5,773 bases of DNA, from NCBI GenBank assembly GCA_027074805.1, contig JALTCK010000123.1, positions 1 to 5,773 on the forward strand. The letters run 5' to 3'. Of the stretch, positions 4,384 to 5,773 are shown piece by piece. The first letter of the stretch is position 1. Each line of letters starts with the position of its first letter. Below the pieces are notes generated by a model that saw nothing but the letters and a program-made list of their open reading frames with translations, was not told where the DNA came from and did no database searches. The translations under genes and the position numbers were made by a program. Source of the stretch: Thermococcus sp. GTDB lineage: Archaea; Methanobacteriota_B; Thermococci; Thermococcales; Thermococcaceae.

Positions 4384-5400
4384 CTAACCTCCAAGCCTTT
4401 TGCTGGCCCTCACCACCACGAGCTTGGCGCCTTCCGGTATCTTCCCCTCAAGGGGAGGACTCAACACGGGGCCATCTTTATAATAACCGAGGAGGAAGTA
4501 GCCCTTCTTATCACGGAGCTTCTGAAGGGCCTTCAGATACGAGAGACCCCAGACTTCCCTCCCATCCATGACCGCTATGTCGTAGCTACCGAGGGCGGTA
4601 GTCAGATCGTCTATAACATCAACCACCTCCGGCTCGAAAATGGAGCTCGCCAGAAGCCTGCCGGCTAAACTCCTGCTAACTATCACCCTATCCGCTCCCG
4701 CCTGCTTCAGGAGCTCGGAGCTCTCTTCACTCAAAACTTCCACGAGAACCTTGGCCTTCGATACTCTCTTCACCATGAGCGTCGTGAAGACGGCCTTGGA
4801 GTCGTCCTCGAGAGCCAGAACAACATAAGAGGCTCCCCTCACGTGAGCCCGTTCAAGAGTCTCGGGATTTGTCGGGTCACCAATGAGGACCTCCACCTCC
4901 TCTGGAAGTTCAACCTGCCTTCTCTCTTCCTCGTTTGGAAACACAACCACTATCGGCTTCATCTCGGCCTCCCCAGACATTATCGCGCTCAAGAGCTCCC
5001 GCACAAAGCTCGGTATGCTACTCCCCTGCCCGATAACCACGTAGTGACCGGAGTACTTAACCTTCTGCATCCCCAACATCCTCCTAAGGGTTGATGAAAT
5101 GAACGATTCAGCTATGATTGAAACGAGGGCCGTGAAGGTGGAAATTCCAGCAACAGCCGCAACCATTGCCACGGCCCTCCCCGCAGCAGTCTGGGGCGTC
5201 ACATCACCGTAGCCGATTGTGGCCATCGTGATGACTGCCCAATAAAAGGCAGTATAAAAGTCAACTTTCTCAAAATACCAGAAAAGGGCTGCAAATGTGA
5301 GCGCCAGCCCCGCAACTGCCCCAGTTATGAGGAGGAGCCGGTTCCTGCCCACCTTGAGCTTCACCTTCAAAAGCCTGAACACTATGGTGCTCGGAAGCAT
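4384..5400 (-). CDS. MthK-like two-TM K+ channel with RCK domains
   Basis: This is a membrane K+ channel subunit of 338 residues, about the length of MthK. Membrane helices lie at about 21-43 and 74-98, with the pore helix and selectivity filter TIGYGD (61-66) between them. The cytoplasmic part from 118 is an RCK/TrkA-N Rossmann fold (YVVIGQGSS, 120-128; VEVLIGDPTNPETLERAHV, 169-187), followed by a C-terminal RCK_C-like lobe (about 257-334). Such lobes form a gating ring that opens with Ca2+ or nucleotide in relatives; the ligand here is not visible. ATG at 5400 is chosen because a TATA element lies about 30 bases upstream, giving a nearly leaderless mRNA. A TTG at 5454 is in frame but upstream of that TATA box. 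Met111 lies at the position where MthK makes a separate soluble RCK, with AGGAGG nearby. The substrate could be another cation, but the filter is typical for K+. Confidence 0.92.
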   Translation of the reverse strand: MLPSTIVFRLLKVKLKVGRNRLLLITGAVAGLALTFAALFWYFEKVDFYTAFYWAVITMATIGYGDVTPQTAAGRAVAMVAAVAGISTFTALVSIIAESFISSTLRRMLGMQKVKYSGHYVVIGQGSSIPSFVRELLSAIMSGEAEMKPIVVVFPNEEERRQVELPEEVEVLIGDPTNPETLERAHVRGASYVVLALEDDSKAVFTTLMVKRVSKAKVLVEVLSEESSELLKQAGADRVIVSRSLAGRLLASSIFEPEVVDVIDDLTTALGSYDIAVMDGREVWGLSYLKALQKLRDKKGYFLLGYYKDGPVLSPPLEGKIPEGAKLVVVRASKRLGG

Positions 5401-5424
5401 GTAGAGTGTTGTGACGAGAGACGT

Positions 5425-5437
5425 TAAAAATTTATAG
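5425..5437 (-). promoter_or_regulatory. TATA box of the K+ channel promoter
   Basis: The minus strand reads GCTATAAATTTTTAACG. Transcription should start near 5405, only a few bases before the ATG at 5400. No ribosome binding site is present, consistent with a leaderless transcript. Confidence 0.55.
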
Positions 5438-5477
5438 CATGGCTTAATGAACAATCATGTCCACGGTTACACAGATG

Positions 5478-5503
5478 TTCCAGTGGAAATATAACTCCAT
5501 TTC
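5478..5503 (+). other. Origin recognition box lacking its G-run (mini-ORB plus flank)
   Basis: TTCCAGTGGAAA (5478-5489) is followed by TATAACTC. Aligned with the full ORB at 5522-5548, the likeness continues past the core (AAAACTC there) and then breaks where the G-run should be, replaced by CATTTC. It faces the full ORB, as a convergent pair. Confidence 0.65.
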
Positions 5504-5520
5504 GATGAACATCGAAACGG
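5497..5520. repeat. Inverted repeat between the two ORBs
   Basis: The arms CCATTTCGATG (5497-5507) and CATCGAAACGG (5510-5520) pair over 11 bases with one mismatch around a two-base centre; the inner eight are perfect. It fills the space between the two facing ORBs almost exactly. It could be extruded as a hairpin or bound by a dimeric protein. Confidence 0.6.
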
Positions 5521-5521
5521 A

Positions 5522-5548
5522 ACCCCCAGAGTTTTGTTTCCACTGGAG
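5522..5548 (-). other. Full origin recognition box (ORB) for Orc1/Cdc6
   Basis: On the minus strand: CTCCAGTGGAAAC, then AAAACTCT, then GGGGGT. The inverted core plus a downstream G-run is the layout of archaeal ORBs, in which the winged-helix domain of Orc1/Cdc6 contacts the core and the AAA+ domain contacts the G-run. This is the best binding site in the window. Confidence 0.8.
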
Positions 5549-5589
5549 ACCTTTCTGGTGGTCTGCGGAAACTCTGCTTTCTAAACCCC

Positions 5590-5643
5590 CTCTAAAAACC
5601 CTCTAGAAATGCTCTGTAGACTGCCTCTGGAGCTCTTCTGGAG
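5590..5643 (+). repeat. Degenerate repeat of CTCT units at about 11-base steps
   Basis: Units CTCTAAAAAC (5590), CTCTAGAAAT (5601), CTCTGTAGAC (5612), CTCTGGAGCT (5625) and TTCTGGAGTT (5636) are spaced 11, 11, 13 and 11 bases. The step is close to one helical turn, so the units face nearly the same side of the DNA. CTCTGG is also the sequence leading into the G-run of the full ORB. They may be weak initiator contacts; chance is possible because the units are short. Confidence 0.4.
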
Positions 5644-5745
5644 TTGAAATGACTGAGCTTTTTTTACTGAACCTCTGTTCTTTAACTTTTTAAAGTCTTG
5701 AAGATTTTCTGAATATTGTTCATGAAAAAGTTTAAATAGCATTAG
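5644..5745. other. AT-rich stretch, candidate DNA-unwinding element
   Basis: This stretch between the CTCT units and the edge promoter is clearly richer in A and T than the ORB part, with runs such as CTTTTTTTACTG and TTTAACTTTTTAAAG. The latter includes an inverted repeat CTTTAA-CTTT-TTAAAG (5680-5695). An easily melted region beside initiator boxes is expected at an origin. It also overlaps the promoter of the next gene. Confidence 0.42.
5724..5738 (+). promoter_or_regulatory. Rightward promoter for the gene past the edge (expected orc1/cdc6)
   Basis: GAAAAAGTTTAAATAGC gives an A-rich BRE followed by the TATA element TTTAAATA (5731-5738). Transcription would start near 5760 and run off the window. 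A short imperfect palindrome, TTAGT-TGC-ACTAA (5742-5754), lies between TATA and start and could be an operator. Confidence 0.58.
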
Positions 5746-5773
5746 TTGCACTAACTGTGGGAGATTCTATTTT

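Larger units (their letters stand above)
5401..5773. other. Putative chromosomal replication origin (oriC) region
   Basis: These 373 bases carry no convincing gene. They hold an inverted pair of origin recognition boxes (5478-5503 and 5522-5548), an inverted repeat between them, a series of CTCT units at about 11-base steps (5590-5643), an AT-rich stretch (5644-5745) and a rightward promoter at the edge. In Thermococcales oriC lies directly upstream of orc1/cdc6 with radA close by, and this layout fits. I infer that orc1/cdc6 begins just past the right edge. Confidence 0.8.

Noticed and set aside
3710..4387. Plus-strand open frame of 225 codons antisense to radA
   Set aside because: Low-complexity Ser/Pro-rich translation typical of an antisense frame; radA is certain.
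5085..5098. Possible C/D box RNA C motif (TTGATGA)
   Set aside because: First base does not fit the C box and no D box with proper guide spacing follows; it lies within the channel gene.
5401..5454. TTG at 5454 as K+ channel start
   Set aside because: A strong TATA element (5425-5437) lies inside that extension, and the extra 18 residues have no ribosome binding site.
1..5773. CRISPR array, tRNA, rRNA, insertion sequence or intein
   Set aside because: No regular direct repeats with spacers, no cloverleaf or transposase seen, and RadA lacks an intein.

Overview
The window looks like chromosomal DNA of a hyperthermophilic euryarchaeon of the order Thermococcales, more likely Thermococcus than Pyrococcus because the coding regions look fairly GC-rich. 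The reasons are archaeal TATA/BRE promoters with short leaders, GGTG-type ribosome binding sites about six bases before the start, and a gene set typical of the replication-origin neighbourhood of this order: MTA phosphorylase, a PAC2 proteasome-assembly homologue, NucS, RadA, a K+ channel, and an origin-like region at the right edge.

Left edge (1-464, AT-rich, minus strand). Position 128 starts a truncated PqqD-like peptide chaperone. Upstream of it, at 187-285, is a 32-residue ORF too short for ordinary gene calling. It has a well-placed TATA box and a GAGGTGG ribosome binding site, and it ends in three evenly spaced tryptophans (WTI-WGL-WGK). I read this pair as the start of an undescribed RiPP operon: precursor peptide, then chaperone, then presumably a radical SAM maturase beyond the left edge. 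This is the most novel signal in the window.

Centre (465-4323). MTA phosphorylase (minus) and a PAC2 protein ending in an HbYX-like tripeptide (plus) diverge from a short promoter region with an Orc1/Cdc6-type mini-ORB between the two TATA boxes. A small unknown gene follows the PAC2 gene and overlaps nucS tail to tail by four bases. NucS (mismatch/branched-DNA nuclease with a C-terminal PCNA motif) lies downstream of intein-free RadA. radA has a perfect 7-3-7 inverted repeat just downstream of its TATA box.

Right part (4384-5773). An MthK-like K+ channel with an RCK ring is followed by about 370 bases without a gene. These hold a full ORB with its G-run, a second ORB facing it without a G-run, an inverted repeat between them, a run of CTCT units at about 11-base spacing, an AT-rich stretch and a rightward promoter. 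This is most likely oriC, with orc1/cdc6 expected just past the edge. Two more copies of the ORB core lie inside the MTA phosphorylase and radA genes.

Together the core genes link replication initiation, recombination and repair with nucleoside salvage and proteasome function. The left RiPP-like unit is accessory. All assignments come from reading sequence and motifs; no database search was run.
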